A DNA stretch of 64,000 nt from Neodontobutis hainanensis (GCA_024349245.1 JALDNG010000408.1:1-64000); one strand, 5' to 3'; positions 25,569 to 39,984 are shown, counted from the first letter of the stretch. Notes: generated from the sequence alone by a model not told the origin. Numbers and translations are program-made.

Positions 25569-25574
25569 TTTATT
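25569..25574 (-). terminator. AATAAA after the actin relic
   Basis: The hexamer AATAAA on the minus strand begins 12 nt beyond the actin stop codon, a plausible cleavage/polyadenylation signal. In DNA this AT-rich such hexamers are common, so the position is the only support. Confidence 0.3.
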
Positions 25575-25586
25575 TTTTCAGGTTTT

Positions 25587-26734
25587 CTAAAAACATTTTC
25601 GATGCACAATATCATGACCAAATTCATGATACTCTTCTTGCGATACCCATATGTTTTGAAACGTCGATAGAGAGGTAAGGATAGAACCTCCCATCCAAAC
25701 TGAATATTTCCTATTCTGAGGAGAGTATGTTTTGATCTTTGAACACGTGGGAACGAGGGATTGAATATCTGTATGAATGCGCTCACCCATTCCTGGGAAT
25801 AGAGTCGAGCCTCCGGATAAGACGATGTTAGAGTATATGCGTTGCCGAATGTCAATGTCACACTTTTTAACAGATTCACAGACTATCTCGGGAATACCAG
25901 GTGATTGAAATCCTGCAATCGAAGGATTGAACAGAATCTCGGGGCAACGAAATCGATCCACTCCCAATGAAACGATACGACCATCTGGCAATTCATACGA
26001 TTTATCTATGTTTGAAGAGTGGTTGGCTTGTTCCTGCTCGTAATTTAGAGCCACGAAACAGAGTTTTTCTTTGATGTCTCGAGCAATCTCTTGTTCAGAT
26101 GATGTTACAAAACTGTAACCTTGTTCAGTTAAAAGTTTGATCAGAAACTCTGTCAAGTCTCTTTCCTGCGAAATTCATTCTCTTGACCGCGTGGGGAAGG
26201 GCGAAGCCTTCTGAATATTGGAACAGTGTGTGTAACACCGTCTCCAGAATCTATTACAACTCCTGTCGTCCTTCCAGTTGAGTATAGCGATAATATGGCT
26301 TGTATCGAGATATATAAAGCAGGAATGCTGAAATACTCGAAAAATATTTGAGCTATCTTTTCCCTATGTCTTTTGGATTGTTTGGCGCTTCTGTAATCAG
26401 TGTTGGGAAGTCTTCGCTATTTACTCTAAGTTTTTAGTAAAAATATGTGACCATATTTTTGCATATCATCCCAATCTGTGATAACACCGTGTTTAATGGG
26501 GTTTCTGAAGGTTAATACACCTCGCTTTTTTTGAGCCTCATCTCCCAAGAAATATTGTTGGTTACAACCACAAATCATCACCCCTTCGTGCTTTGGTTTA
26601 CCAATAATTGTTGGAAATTCGACCCTTGGAACAGGTTCACCAGAGAATCCAGCTTTACACGTTCCTGTACCATTATCTATTACTACTGCTGATGTGGCTA
26701 AATCTTGATTATGTGAAATTATATCTTGAAGCAT
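25587..26734 (-). pseudogene. Divergent actin, intronless, with four indels and a stop
   Basis: Similarity to conventional actin runs end to end on the minus strand. In order: VVIDNGTGTCKAGFSGE (phosphate loop 1; actins have DNGSGMCKAGF), YFLGDEAQKKRGVL, HGVITDWDDM, LITEAPNNPK, VVIDSGDGVTHTVP (phosphate loop 2), IARDIKEKLCFVALNYEQE, KSYELPDGR, VLSGGSTLFPGMGER (adenosine motif) and KYSVWMGGSIL with the universal IVHRKCF end and TAG. The ATG at 26734 gives a longer N-terminus than usual; another ATG lies 5'. The reading frame breaks at about 26439-26443 (extra T in a T run), 26369 (one base lost), 26212-26215 (one extra) and 26157 (one extra). An in-frame TAA sits at 26434-26436, where actins have Asn in FYNEL. 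The net shift of +2 leaves 382 codons, the size of a whole actin. No introns are visible, which suggests a processed copy; sequencing indels are the alternative. The C-terminal half alone is 189 clean codons. Actin itself polymerises into cytoskeletal filaments. Confidence 0.85.
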
Positions 26735-27514
26735 CTGATTAATAATTTTTAAATTTTTAAATTCCCATAGCATTATTGACATGGTGATATTTTTTTGAAA
26801 AATCAACATCACTTGCGAAGTCTACGAAATCTTTTATTTTCTTAAAAAAGTATATAAAATGGTTAAATGATCAAAATACATAAATATAAAATAAAAACAT
26901 ATTATACTTTAAATGTATGCTCAGATCATGTAATTGGAACAAAGATCTTTAATAAAAGCTAATTTTTATGTTAATTTAATTTTAGATTTTACACAAAAAA
27001 TTAATTTTTTCTACGAATTAAAGATGATCGAACAAAATATCGAGAAAATTCAATCGTAAATTGGCTGTTTTTAATTATTCGACAAGACTTTTCATTTTAT
27101 TTTTTGAGACTTATTAAAATGTGACATTAATTTTTTCTTAAATTCGTTCATGTTAATTTATTAACTTATTAATTTTTTGTCGTGATTTATGAATTACTAA
27201 AATCTGAAAATCCACATATTAAATGTTCATGAAATTTTAAAATGAACAAAAGTTTAAAATAATATAGGTTATGTCGAACATTAAGAGTTTTCCAACTCTT
27301 TTTGATATTTTATATTTGAAAAAGATCTTCCATCCAATTTATCAAAAATGAGTGATACATCAAAATTTTTTTATTTGATAGTTTTTACAAATCCTACCCT
27401 TCTCTAATGATAACTAGATATGCTCTCGAGAATAAGAGCTTCATGGATAATGTATATATTATTGTGACGGATACTGAGGGCTTTTCTCTACCGTCTTAAA
27501 GTAAAATGAAGCCG
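26735..27514. other. AT-rich stretch, with a coding-like patch at its end
   Basis: Sequence 5' of the actin relic shows no recognisable promoter. From 27.40 to 27.51 kb the composition becomes richer in G and C, and a minus frame (GREKPSVSVTIIYTLSMKLL, ending REG) is open for 33 codons after an acceptor-like TACTTTAAG. Nothing is recognised. Confidence 0.3.
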
Positions 27515-27595
27515 TTATTTTCTTTTAAACTTTCGCCTGAGATGTACGGTTGGCCTTAATAGGCTAGAGGAAGATATGTTCTCTCCCAGGCGAGT
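27515..27595 (-). CDS. Possible terminal exon with a basic C-terminus
   Basis: Minus strand: acceptor GAGTTTTTAAG, then 26 codons, TRLGENISSSSLLRPTVHLR followed by RKFKRK, and TAA. The Arg/Lys tail and CpG-bearing codons differ from the AT background. A 65-codon minus frame immediately 5' (27794-27597) is Leu/Phe-rich and may be chance. No family is recognised. Confidence 0.28.
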   Translation of the reverse strand, partial: TRLGENISSSSLLRPTVHLRRKFKRK

Positions 27596-27799
27596 CTTAA
27601 AAACTCAATACGAGTGTTAAAATTGAAAAGAGTGCCAAACGGCAAAACCTTATCATCAGAAGAAAGAGCGTAAATAAGCGCATACTTCCTTCATAAGATT
27701 CAAGTAAATGTTGACTCATCCTCCCCTTCAAGAAATTTAACTTAAAAAATTTTCTAACTTTAAAAAGAGTTGTATTGAAAAATTTTAACCCCAATAGAT

Positions 27800-30700
27800 A
27801 TTTTTCAAGATAAAATTCTTGTTGTTAAATCACTTCAAAGAATTTTATAAACGTGACGTAATAGAATAATTCACAAATTTCATTCAAAATATTGATAATA
27901 AATATTTTTCTCTGTCAATTATATCAGAGCTAATTTTGAGATTGCATATTTGTAAACTTTAATCAAAAATTTCCCAATTATATTATAATGAAAAAATATT
28001 CTGAGGATTATAAACCTTTTAATAGCATGAAAACCAAAATTATATGAACATATCGCAAAATGTCACTTAAATTAAGATAACTATTTTCTCAGTTAAAAAT
28101 TTCACAAATGAGTGTCAAAGTTAATGGTTCATCATTTTGTTGTGTCTGAAAAATTTTCCAATGCATTTTCTCTGAGAGATTTAAAAATTTAAATTATTTT
28201 TAAAAGTATAGATTTTTAATGATGTATTTCTTAAAAATCATAATTTACATTGATTATCAAATTTGAATCCAAACTGAGCTATTTTATTGACCAAAAACAT
28301 GCAATTCATTCTATAAGTTGTCTGACTGATCTTTAAGTTAAAATTCTCTTAAAATCATTTCAAAATAAATTATATTTTTAATACTTTTTCTGTGTATTTT
28401 GAAATATTTTACATTCTAAATAAAAAAATTAGGCATTTAAATAATAAGTAAAGTTGAAATTGCTTATTTAATGCATGATTAAACATCTCCAAATTTATAA
28501 ATTTGATCTAACAGATTTAATGCAATAACTTTGTTAAGCGAAGAATCTTATTGTATTTAAAAATACTTTAAGGAGATATCTCTTGAGATAAAATCAATTA
28601 AAGCATGCCTGATACTTGACTAATTATCATTTGATTAAAATATTAGTTTTTATGAGACTTTGCCTGTATATGAGAATATATTGCAACTATATCAAATTTT
28701 CAGATTAATTAAATCATATTATTTTGATGTTTTAAAGAATACTAAGTTGATTCGTTAAAAAACAGTTTATGAAGCGTTCGGGGACACTCATATTAATAAA
28801 AACAACAATTCAAATTCTCTTTAAATAATATCATCATCAAAATTTTACGATCTTGCTCATCTATTGAAATTTTTAATTTTTGAAATCATCCTTGGCAATT
28901 ATTCACAATTAAAATTTTTTCAATTTTATGAAAATTTCTTTAAATCATCAAAACATGTTTGTTTGGTTTTGTTAAATCCCAGATGAGAGAATGTTTAAAT
29001 ACGATCGTTATATGCCTAATAAAGATCATCCTTGAATTTATTGTATTAAATTGAAATATATTCTTGATTTAGATTTTAAGCATACAGATAGAGATCCATC
29101 ATAGTTAACTTTTAAAATTTTCTTTAAAATATATTTTACCTCTTTTTAGCACTTAGTTATCTCCGATTAAATGTATATTTATTTATTTCAAAAACATTTT
29201 AACAACTACTTGTAATTTAAAATAAATTGGTATGTTTTATGATTTCTTTTATTTTCAATGATAAGTATGACTAAACTTCACGTGTATTGGTTAGATAAAG
29301 ATCAAAGTGAATTTTTAAAAACTGTTTGTACTCTAATTATCTCTCGTAATGAATTATTTTATTACAAACTAGAAATTATTTCACACAGATCTTCTAATAG
29401 TCAAACTATAATATTTTTTCTTACGGATATTAAAACTTAATAATTGACACATTTGGAAGAAAATTTTTGTTTTTGTAAAAGCTATATCATTTTATCAACT
29501 ATACTAAAGCACAATCCACTTTACCCTTTTAGAGATGGTTTTTATTTGTTACAAAACAATTTTCATTGATTCTTAATCTGCAAAGAAAATTAATTATTTT
29601 AATTTTCCAAAAGTAATATTTTAACACATCACACAAGTGTGATTTATTGTAGTTTATATTTCAAAAGTATCAGTCATGTATCATAATGAAAATAATTATT
29701 ACTTTTAAAATTTTTTAACAGTGAAATTACATACCTTCAAACTATTTCCCAGCTATGATACATTAAATATCATCAAAATTGAAATACTACAAATGATAAA
29801 AGATCATAATGTAAGAGCACTGATACAAAAATCTGATGATTTATTAAGAATGTAGAAAGATTATAAATTTATTCTAAACTTCGAAACAAGCTTTTAAATA
29901 AGAAAATTTTGATAGAGGCAAAGAAGAATAAATCAGATATGCAGTGATAACACCAACATTGTTTCAATAATCGAAAAATATTTTTGGTAAATTTTATCGA
30001 TAATTCAACATTTTAATAATTTGTATTTTATCTATTACCACATAAATATTTTGTTTGACTTTCTAAAGCAATAACAAACTTAAGATGATTTTTATATTTT
30101 GAAGAATATAGGTGATGGCTATGACCTTGGTTAGTTTATGAAGCATTTTTATTAATTTTAGACTTTAACATAACTTTATTCAAAATGGTATTTATTTATC
30201 CTTAAATTTAATTAATTAGAAAAATATAAATATTACTATTTCGTGTTTTCATTTGACTATGTTGATAGTTTTGAAATTTTAATAAATTAATAATATAATA
30301 TATGGTCTGAATTATCTTAAATGAATAAAATTTGTCACAATAAACTTTTCTGGAAATTAAATATGAAAGAATAACTCTAAACGGTTTAAATTTATTGAAA
30401 TTTTTCTTTTATACACATAACTATTTGACATAACAATGCGATTTAAAGTTTCTGATCACGCATGTCAATCATTCATATAACTATTATATTATCTCAATAA
30501 AAATGCATTGTATCAATTCTCTAAACAAATTATATTTAAGGGTAATTTAAATGATATATTTGAGTATTTATGTTTATATTTTAGAAATAGCTAAAAAATC
30601 AAAACCATTCTATCTTCTCGTAATCAATTTAATTTTACCAAATCAAAATTGTAAAAGTATATTTTTGACAAAATCAAAAATCAAGTTAATAAAATTTGTG

Positions 30701-33700
30701 TTCATATTTATTTCTATCACATCAAATTATATAAATAAAACCTAAGATACGTTGGCATGCACTAAAATCACAAGATTTTTTTTATCGTCTGCAAAAAATT
30801 AATCTCTCTATTTTTAAGAAATAATTATTTTTTTAGAGTTTATAACTTTAAGAAAAGTAAAAATATTTTAATCAAAATTAAATTTTCACGAATATTGATA
30901 ATTAGGAATTTAATTATGAAAAAATTCTCACCCATTAATGTTTTCTTAGAATTGAAACAAATAAGCATTTGAAATTATATGAAAAAGCACAAAAAATTCA
31001 TTTAATGAGTGTCACTTCTTTTAGTTATATATAATAATAATGAAACATAATATGAGGCATTCATATCATTTTGATTTGAGTTTTTGAATTCTTCTTTCAT
31101 CATTCATAAAGATTTGCTTACATTATGTTTAAAATAAATGATCTTTTAATCTTACCTTATTAATAAATTTAATTTTACATAAAAATAATGTGAGTATAGA
31201 TAAGATTTTTAATGTATTATATACTCATTTGAGAACACTCTAACATCACTATTTTTTAATTTGCTCACATCCAAAACAATTTAGCACATGAAACTAGTAT
31301 GAAGTTGTAATTTCTCTTTTTTTACAGAAATTTTCAATCTGAATGAAGAAATATAAAAGAAATAAATGAATTAGCCCTTTAAAAATTAAAAAAATTAAAA
31401 TAATTTATAAGCTTCGAAATATAGCTTCATGTGAAATAAAATCCATTTTTTATTTGATATTATTTAAATTACATTATTAGAAAACATCAAATCGTGTGAT
31501 GAAAAAAATAAGAAATATAAATACAAAATAATAACTTTTAATTTGTATCTCTGATGTTTAAATAGCCATAATTACAAATAATTTGTTTCAAGTAATGAAT
31601 GAAAAACTTTTAACTTCGATCATTAAATGTAATCTTCAATTTTCAATCGAATGAAGTGCTCATCTACGAAAAATTAAAAAAAAAGGTGATATTTTTCGTA
31701 GAATAAAAGGACAAAAATTGAAAGCTAGAGAGCATGTAAAAACTAACAAAATGTGAATAAAAATTTATTTATTACTTAATCAGCTGAATATTTCAAAATG
31801 TTTTTTAACTCATTTTAAAAGGATAGTAGATATTATCTATGGAGAGTTAAATTATACCTTATGACGTCTGAATAAACTTCCAATCATTATTCATAATATA
31901 TAGAACACACCGAGAAATTTAAAATCTTAACATTGATAACAATTTAATTTTTGGTTTTGAATAAAATGTCACAATTTATTAATTACGCAATATCGTCCAT
32001 TTAAACTTTAAAATATTTTATTATTTAAAAGATAGGGTTAGAGAATTAAACTTAAAAAATTTTGATTTTACATGAATTATTATCACTTAAACGAAATATA
32101 TTTTTATCACAGTTTTCTACATTTTAATAAATTAAATATTCTCATTTATATATTTTACAGAAAGGTAAATTTCTTATATAAATAAATTTCGAGATTATCT
32201 CTCTTTTAGATTCAACAATTTAACTCAAAACTGTGTAAAATTGGATTGAGAAAATAAAATAATTTAAAGGATCTGGTACTCACGAATAAGCTGAAAACTA
32301 ATTTGATGAAATAGAGATTTTTCAACTTTTAATTTATTATGAAATTTGAAATATCAATTAAAATAAGATTGAAAAAATAATATTTTATGATTGAACAATT
32401 TTTATTGTATTTGCAGTCAAATGTTTAAGTCATTTTTTTAAATTAAAAAAATAAGCGTGATAGAGCAATCAAATAAATTAATCGGAATTTCCCTTTTATA
32501 TAAAATTTATTTGATTTTGCTTTTTTTATCCCTTTCATCGACTGATATACAGAGGTAGAATAATTATATCATTTTTTCATTTTCAGATTGAGTTAATCAT
32601 GATTAATTCAACAAACTCGATTTATTCTTGAAATTTTTTTTCTCATTTTATGTTTATTGGTGGGATTAATTGTATATATATATCTTCGAGAGATGAAAAT
32701 TTGAATGTTTTTTTGTTATTACTTCAATCGACCTTTTAAATATAAGAAAAAAATTTTTAACGATTCAGTTGTGATAATAATTTGATGTTAAAAATAAACC
32801 ATTAAAAGTTGAAAAGGATTGTCTCAATTGTCTTATAAATCTTTATGAGTAGATTTTCAAATATAACAAGATATACAAAAGTTTAAAGATAATCAAATTA
32901 ATTTTTATTTATGTGTAGTTTTTGTTAAATTATATTTTACAGAAATAAACTAAATTTGAATGATGGTTTAACTATGAGAAGTTTGAGATGATGGCTTGAA
33001 AGTATAATTTTATTTAACATAATTCTTTATTGATATTCTAAATGAATGAATAATCAAAACTCGTTTATCTGAACAGCTATTAACTTTTTAGATCATGAAT
33101 AATTTTATGATATTTTTCGCTTAAGCAATCTTACAAAATTTAAACATAAATAAATATGAAAGTGTATTCTTTTTATCATTCAAGCATGGTTGATACTTTT
33201 ATTTTTCCAAATTCTAAATCTTGAAGTTTTGCCTTTTTTCTGTCATATTATGAATTAATATTTTTATGAATCGTGACAACAGGTTTCAAAAATATAAAAT
33301 CTCCTATATGTATGTTTGTAATTTATTTAATTCAGTTTCCTTTATTTTTACATTTCGTCTGTTTATTATCACACTTTTTAGTTTCAATAGTAAAGTGGAA
33401 GATTTTGTAAGTTTTACGCATTCTTTTGAATCAGAAAAAATTAAAATCAAATTTTTAAAAAATTTTTCATCAACTAAATGCTGCAAAATATTTATTTACT
33501 CAACTGTTAAAAATTTATAATTCCATTATTAGAGTTATTCCATTCAAAGTGAAAAAAATAAATTGAATTTAACTTTAAAAAATATTATATATGATGAATA
33601 TCTTTGTAAAAATTCATTAATATTCATACTTATAATATCTAAAATATTTAATAAAATTGAGGATTCCATTGTTTGATTTCTTTATTTCGTTTCTTTTAAA

Positions 33701-36700
33701 TAAATATCATCTTTACCTTAATTTTATTTTCTGTTTATAATATGCAATTTTGCATTCTCAAAATATTCTTTAAATATTTTAACTTTTGAAAATAAATTAA
33801 AGAAATTATTGAAAAACAACAAAATTACTCAATTTTGTCATAATTTTCAGGAATGACGTTTTATAATTTTGGAAAAAAGGTTTTAATTCTTTATCTCATT
33901 TGAGAATTAAATCGGATTTTATTTTTCACCATTTTAAACAGAATATATTTAATATGTAGAAGTCATTGTCAATTAAGATATTTAAATAATCAACGTTCAT
34001 TGTTAATTATTTTCCATTATGTTATGCATTTTAAGTCTTAAAAAATTTAAGTAGATTTATGAATTGATTCCACATAAAGCTAAGAGTAATCAATCTATAT
34101 TTTAGAACATGTATTAAATAATATATCGTGTGAAACATAGAAATATATTCCAAGATAATACAAACATACTCATTAAATTTCATTCTTAAAGGTTTGATAC
34201 TTTTTGATATTTTTGTCTAAATTTAAAAATTTTTTCAAAAATATAATATATATTCTAGATGCTTTGAACTTCATTTTCTTTCAAAATGAGTCAAATAAAA
34301 TTGAATTTTTCAATTTTATAATTGATTCGATATTTTTATAGTGAGAAAATTTTTGTGGTAAATACAATATTGAGCTGATTAATCGCCAGTTTAATATTCT
34401 TAAAATTTTTAAATTGAGTTATTTTTAAAGATAAAATTAACTTTTTCGAAACTTATAAAAAATTTCATTCAAAAACATTTGGATAAAAGAATAATTTTTT
34501 TCAAAAATACGAAACTCGGATAAGAGAAGTTAAATAATTATTAAACGATAATGAAAAAATTCAATCGATAAATTTATAATTTTTTGATTGACAGATTTTC
34601 TCGATCATAGCCATGACATCAAATTTATTTTTTTGAAATTATAATATTTTAATGAAAAATTTTTTATCTTTTACTTTTATGAATAAAAAAGATTATAAAA
34701 ATTTTACGAGAAGTGATTTTTTCTATATAATATTGAATTTTAAAATCTATGATCATGAAAGTCAAATTCTTTTTGAGTTTTTATCCCTTATATATGATTT
34801 TTTTGCATATATTAGTATTTCATTTGATTATTTATCTAGTTTTAATATAGAATTCTCCTTTGTGTCTAATTGAGTAAAATTCTCAGATTCTAGAACATAT
34901 TAATTTAATAAGGAGAATTATCAATTGAAAATTTCTTTTATTAAGATTTGTGAAATAGCAGATAAGCTTTTGAGAGTCCAGAATTAGAGAAAAAGAAATA
35001 TTTTAAATTATCGCTTAAATTAACTAAATTCTGAAAATTTTCACTTTTTTTTATCTTATTGTCTTTTCGAGTGGTAGGAGCATTGAAAAATTAGTTATAT
35101 TTTGATAATTTATCCAAAAAATATCAAATAAATTTTTGGAAGATGAAAAATCCATTGATAAACATGAGTATTAAAAATTGAATCCAAAAAATAAAGCATT
35201 TTCAAAATTTTATATTTAAATAAATAATGACATCGTTGAATATGATAAATATCGATTTATATGTTTCATGTTTGATAACCCTTATAAATCAAGCAACTGA
35301 AATTCCTCTACCTTTAAATACATTAATAATATTTAATTTTACAATTATTTAAATGTTAAATGATTTTAATGATATTAAATTTTTACAGTATAAACTAAAT
35401 GAATGCTCATGAAATTAAATTTTTAAAATAACTCAAAATATCCAAAAAGATTACGCTTTATCATATTACGATAAGTTACATCTTTACTCCTACTAAATTT
35501 CAATAATTAACAACAGATATTTTTTAAAGTGCGTGGAATAATTAAAAAAAAACGTTTTTTTCATTCAAAGAATAAATGTGTTTTTTTTAAATAAAGTTAT
35601 TTAATCTGTTTATGTCGATTAAATATTTTAAGTGTCGTAATTTAAGATTAATTGAGGATTGATGAGCTTTGATTATTTTTTTAAAATTTCACATTTTAAA
35701 AATAATAAATTTTTAAGAAATATTGACAAACTTTATAAATTTTTAATTTTTCAATAATTAATGTTTTAAAACATGACATCCTATTTGAAAAAATACACTC
35801 GCAACATCTTATATTTAAAAAACTCTATTTAAAAATATTAAATAATTTTGATGATGATTTTTTCACAAACTAAAACATACAAACTTTTTAATAAATATAT
35901 CATATTGTTCAAAATATAATTAAATAATAAACCTTTAAATTCTGACCAAAATTTAAAAAATTTCTTTTCTATCATATTATATGTGGGTGCTAACAAGAAA
36001 AAGTTGATTAATTATCATAAAAATCCAATTAAAACGTTGTCTATCAATATTCTCAAGATTTAAATACGATATCAATCACATTTAACAAGCTATATATTTT
36101 TGATGATATATTCAATGTTTTTTTGTGCATAAAAAAATTAAAACTATTTTATAATCAATTAACGAAGATTCTTACATACAAGAATAATTATAGAAAATTT
36201 TAATCTTTTAATATTTTTCATAAATTTTGAAGTATTATGAAATATTATTGTCAACAAAATTCAATTGATATTGAAAATGATCAAAAGTACTTTTTAGTTA
36301 TTTTATTTGAATAATTCATAACAGATGTGATCACAATTTATTTATAAATAACATAAAATTATCTTAGAATTAAAAAAACAATTATTTAAAAATTTAGAGT
36401 TTATTTTTTCATAAATAGAAATAGTTTTTATGATTCATAGTTATATTTACTCGATGTAGATAATTTATTTATGATGTATATACTATCATGTCTCAATATA
36501 TAAAAGTAAAAATTAAACTTCTTGAAATTCTTAATGTTTCGATTAAGGCATATTTGAAAAAATATTTTCTCAATAACTATTCCTTATAAAGTTTTATTTA
36601 TAAAAGGTTTTATTTTAAATATACTATTTTCAATCAACGTTCGTGCCATAAATGAATATATTTTGTAGTATCAAAGTTTTTACCATAGAAGTTCCATTGA

Positions 36701-38900
36701 TAATCATATATATTCATTATTTAAAATATAAAATGTTCATATACACAAAAACATCATAAAGGCTATTTCTGAATGTCAATTTTATTTAAGGATTGTAATT
36801 TATATGTGATGTTATTAAATAACAGCTAATTTATTCTTTTTTTCAAAAGTAACATTGTAAAACACACAAACAAGAAAATATTTTGGTATTCATGTTTATC
36901 AAAAATTTTGTTTGTTTTTTATGAATGTATTTAGTATTTTTAGAAAATGAAAACAAATATAAAAAGTATTTTTCGATCAAATTAATGAGTAGATAAAGGT
37001 ATCAAGCAAAATCAAAGATTTAATCATATTTAAATTGGTTTTATAAAATATTTTAATACAATCAAGAAAAGAATAAAAATTTTAAAATTCAATATAAAAG
37101 ATATGTAAAATGTCTTTTCTATCTCTCGTTTTTAAATAAAGTATGATTTTCAATTTTTAAACTTATCAAATAATATTTGAGAAACTGTGTCTAGAAAGTC
37201 ATTTTATTTTAAAAACAATGAAACGAGTAAAAGATTATATTTGTTTAAACCTTTTAGAAAATATTTTTCTTTAAGAATTTTTAACAAATTTAAGTGTTAT
37301 AGATGAAGAAAAAACTGTATAAAATAGAATCAGAAAATTATAAATCATTGACTTTCTTATTTGATAAAATCTATTTTGTAAATTATTCGCGTATGTTTTT
37401 GGTTTTCATAAGATTTATGGTAATCTTGACTCGATAAAAACATCAATTTTCAAACAAGTTTTTAATATTTAATTTTAATTATGAATACACATACTTTTAT
37501 GGTTTTAATTATGACGAATAATATAACTTATTTTATTCCTGAAATCAGTGATGATTCGAAAAATTTTGTGTTAAAAATTTTATCCTAAACGCATAAAAGT
37601 GATGAATAGATTTTAAAAATTTAATTAAAATTTTTAAATTCTCGCTCGAAAGTTGAAGAAAGACATAAATATATGAAGTTAAATTACATAAGATATATGT
37701 CTTATATTTAGGTAAGAATAGAGACTTTTTTAAGTTGAAATTTGTACTTATCTTTTCAATATTTTTAATTGTGGTTTCATATTTATCTAAAGAGGGTATT
37801 AAATAAAAATAGCAGTTAATGGATAAATTTATAAGTATTTTTATCTTTCACAGAGAAAATTCTCCAGAAAAATGTTGAAATGGTATAGCATGTCAAATAG
37901 ATGAAGATTTTATCACCAATGACTTCAAGAATTTAAGGATAACAACTTAGAAAGAGGTTTATTATATAGGATTGTAATTATATCATTTAGGCATGCAAAT
38001 ATTTATTTCTATAATTGTGCCACAAGTTATAAGTTATACTTTTCTTCCAGTTATTCATTAAATTTGTACACCAAGAATAATCGAACAAAGTCATGAAGAG
38101 CACTAATGTTGAACAAATCAAAAATATGGGATATCTACATGCGACTGAATCATAAATGGTATTTTGTTGATTTTAAAACTTTCGAAAACACTGAAAAATT
38201 TTTTTAAAAACATAGAAGAATTTAAAAATGCACGAAAGGCGCAGCTACGTCATACAGAGTTATATCAATAATAAAAAGGAAGCTCAATGTCACAAAAAGA
38301 TTTTTAATTGGTTTGTAAGCTATTACTATACATAATATTTTTGCATATATTTTTAATTAGTGAAATATTTGGTGTTTTTAAAGACATGATCAGTTTTTGC
38401 ATCATTTGATGAAAAGCGAGAAATAGTTTGAACTGAAAATTAAAAGATTGCTTTTTTACATAAAATTTGTGTAAAAAACATTCTGATAATAATCTAATGT
38501 AAAATTTTTTTTTAAAATTGATTCTCATAAATTTATAACATTGTTAATAGATGTGAATACGATCCTCAAACACACAATTATAATATTTCTCAATCATAAG
38601 TTTATCAAAGATATTATTTTACGGATTAAATTCATCGATTACAACAATAAATTAAAAATAACTGTGACACATTCTGGAAAATTTAACCAAAATTTTGAAG
38701 ATTTTTAAAAATATTAATCATGATTATTAATTATTGTTAATTTTTTCTTTTGAATAAAGCCACCTAAATAATAAATAATAGAGATACATATATTTAATGC
38801 TTTACTCTTTCTTATTTCACTAGAGGATTCTAAAGAATAAATTATATCCAAATAAACATTAGTATGATAATTATAAAAACGAAAAGCAATATGTTAAATC
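27800..38900. other. 11 kb AT-rich desert
   Basis: No frame of coding-like composition, no clear repeat and no RNA gene were found. Slightly more balanced patches occur at 37.86-38.26 kb (minus frame FDLFNISALHDFVRLFLVYK, then a stop), without recognisable homology. If the micro-exons on both sides belong to one gene this could be a giant intron; otherwise it is intergenic. Confidence 0.5.
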
Positions 38901-39637
38901 TTTTGCATTTTTGTTTAAAATTTTATAATATATTTATTTCAAGTAAGAATACTATAAATTCGTTGTAGATTTGATCAATGATTTAAATATTCTGATAAAA
39001 TAATATTATTTATTTAAATCTGAATAACTTCGAAAAATTAAAAGTTGAATTTGGATAAATTTAGAAATAAAAAAGAATAATAATATGTTTTTAATTATAT
39101 TTCATAAAGATAGAATTTAATTCATTACATCTGTTCTAATAAATAAAAAAATGTTGGATAAATAATGAGGTCTGATATTAGATTTAATTATTGAATTGAA
39201 GATACATTTAAATTTATTATTCCTATTTAGATTTAACATTCTTTATTTATACTTTATTTTCTTATATTGATAAAGTTTATTTGATTATTAAAAGTCGTAA
39301 ATGGAAAAAAAACATGTTTTAAAAAGTATTGAAAATAGAATTTGCTGTATAATATAAAAAAGAAATTTGAACAGTTTTATTTCATAATATCAATTTCGCG
39401 ATAAAATATCACAAAAAATATCATATATAAGATTTACGATAAAACTTTTTTTTAATGATAATTATTATGAAAAACTGTTTTCTCAACCTAAATAAATTTT
39501 AGTTGAATTTATTTTTAAATTTAATGTGAAATTTCAAAATCTTTTATTTTTTGACTTTTATATTAAATTTATTTGTTTTCAAAATAAAATTATTCAATTA
39601 AACTCGCAGATAAATACGTCAATTTTATAAAACATAC

Positions 39638-39675
39638 CGTTGATGGTGTAAATTGAGATAAAAGATTTTCAGATT
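39638..39675 (-). CDS. Micro-exon C, unit 1
   Basis: Minus: TTACTTTTAG, 38 nt, GTATGT. It reads SENLLSQFTPST in the frame matching the other C exons. It is one base short of the 39 nt seen in units 2 and 3, so either a base is missing or this copy is out of phase. The segment ESEN also appears at 49628-49659 (SENPL). Confidence 0.5.
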
Positions 39676-39942
39676 CTAAAAGTAAAAAAATTTTTATTAT
39701 AGTGGAAATATAAAATTAAATAAAGATTAAACACAAATTATATATCTATAATATAATATAATATATTCATCTTTTACTTATAAAATTTATCTGTTTTAAT
39801 TAAAAATTTCGATAATTGTAGAATACTAATATTTTCTCGAATAATCTATAACCTTTATTATTTCTTTGTTTGATATTGATTTAATATAGAATTCAAATGT
39901 TATATCTTCATAAAATATATTTTAGTTGATCGATAAAATTAC

Positions 39943-39984
39943 AAAAGACACTTTTTTTGCACCTGAAGGTTGGTTTTTTCCCTT
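39943..39984 (-). CDS. Micro-exon B, unit 1 (42 nt)
   Basis: Minus: AATAATTAG, 42 nt, GTAATTTT. It reads KGKNQPSGAKKVSF, clearly paralogous to RGKKQSSGAKGKKAT in unit 2 (one codon shorter). It is a basic, Gly/Ser/Lys segment. Length and phase 0 are preserved. Confidence 0.65.

Noticed and set aside
25481..25879. 132-codon minus frame overlapping actin
   Set aside because: Shadow of the actin reading frame; it lacks actin motifs.
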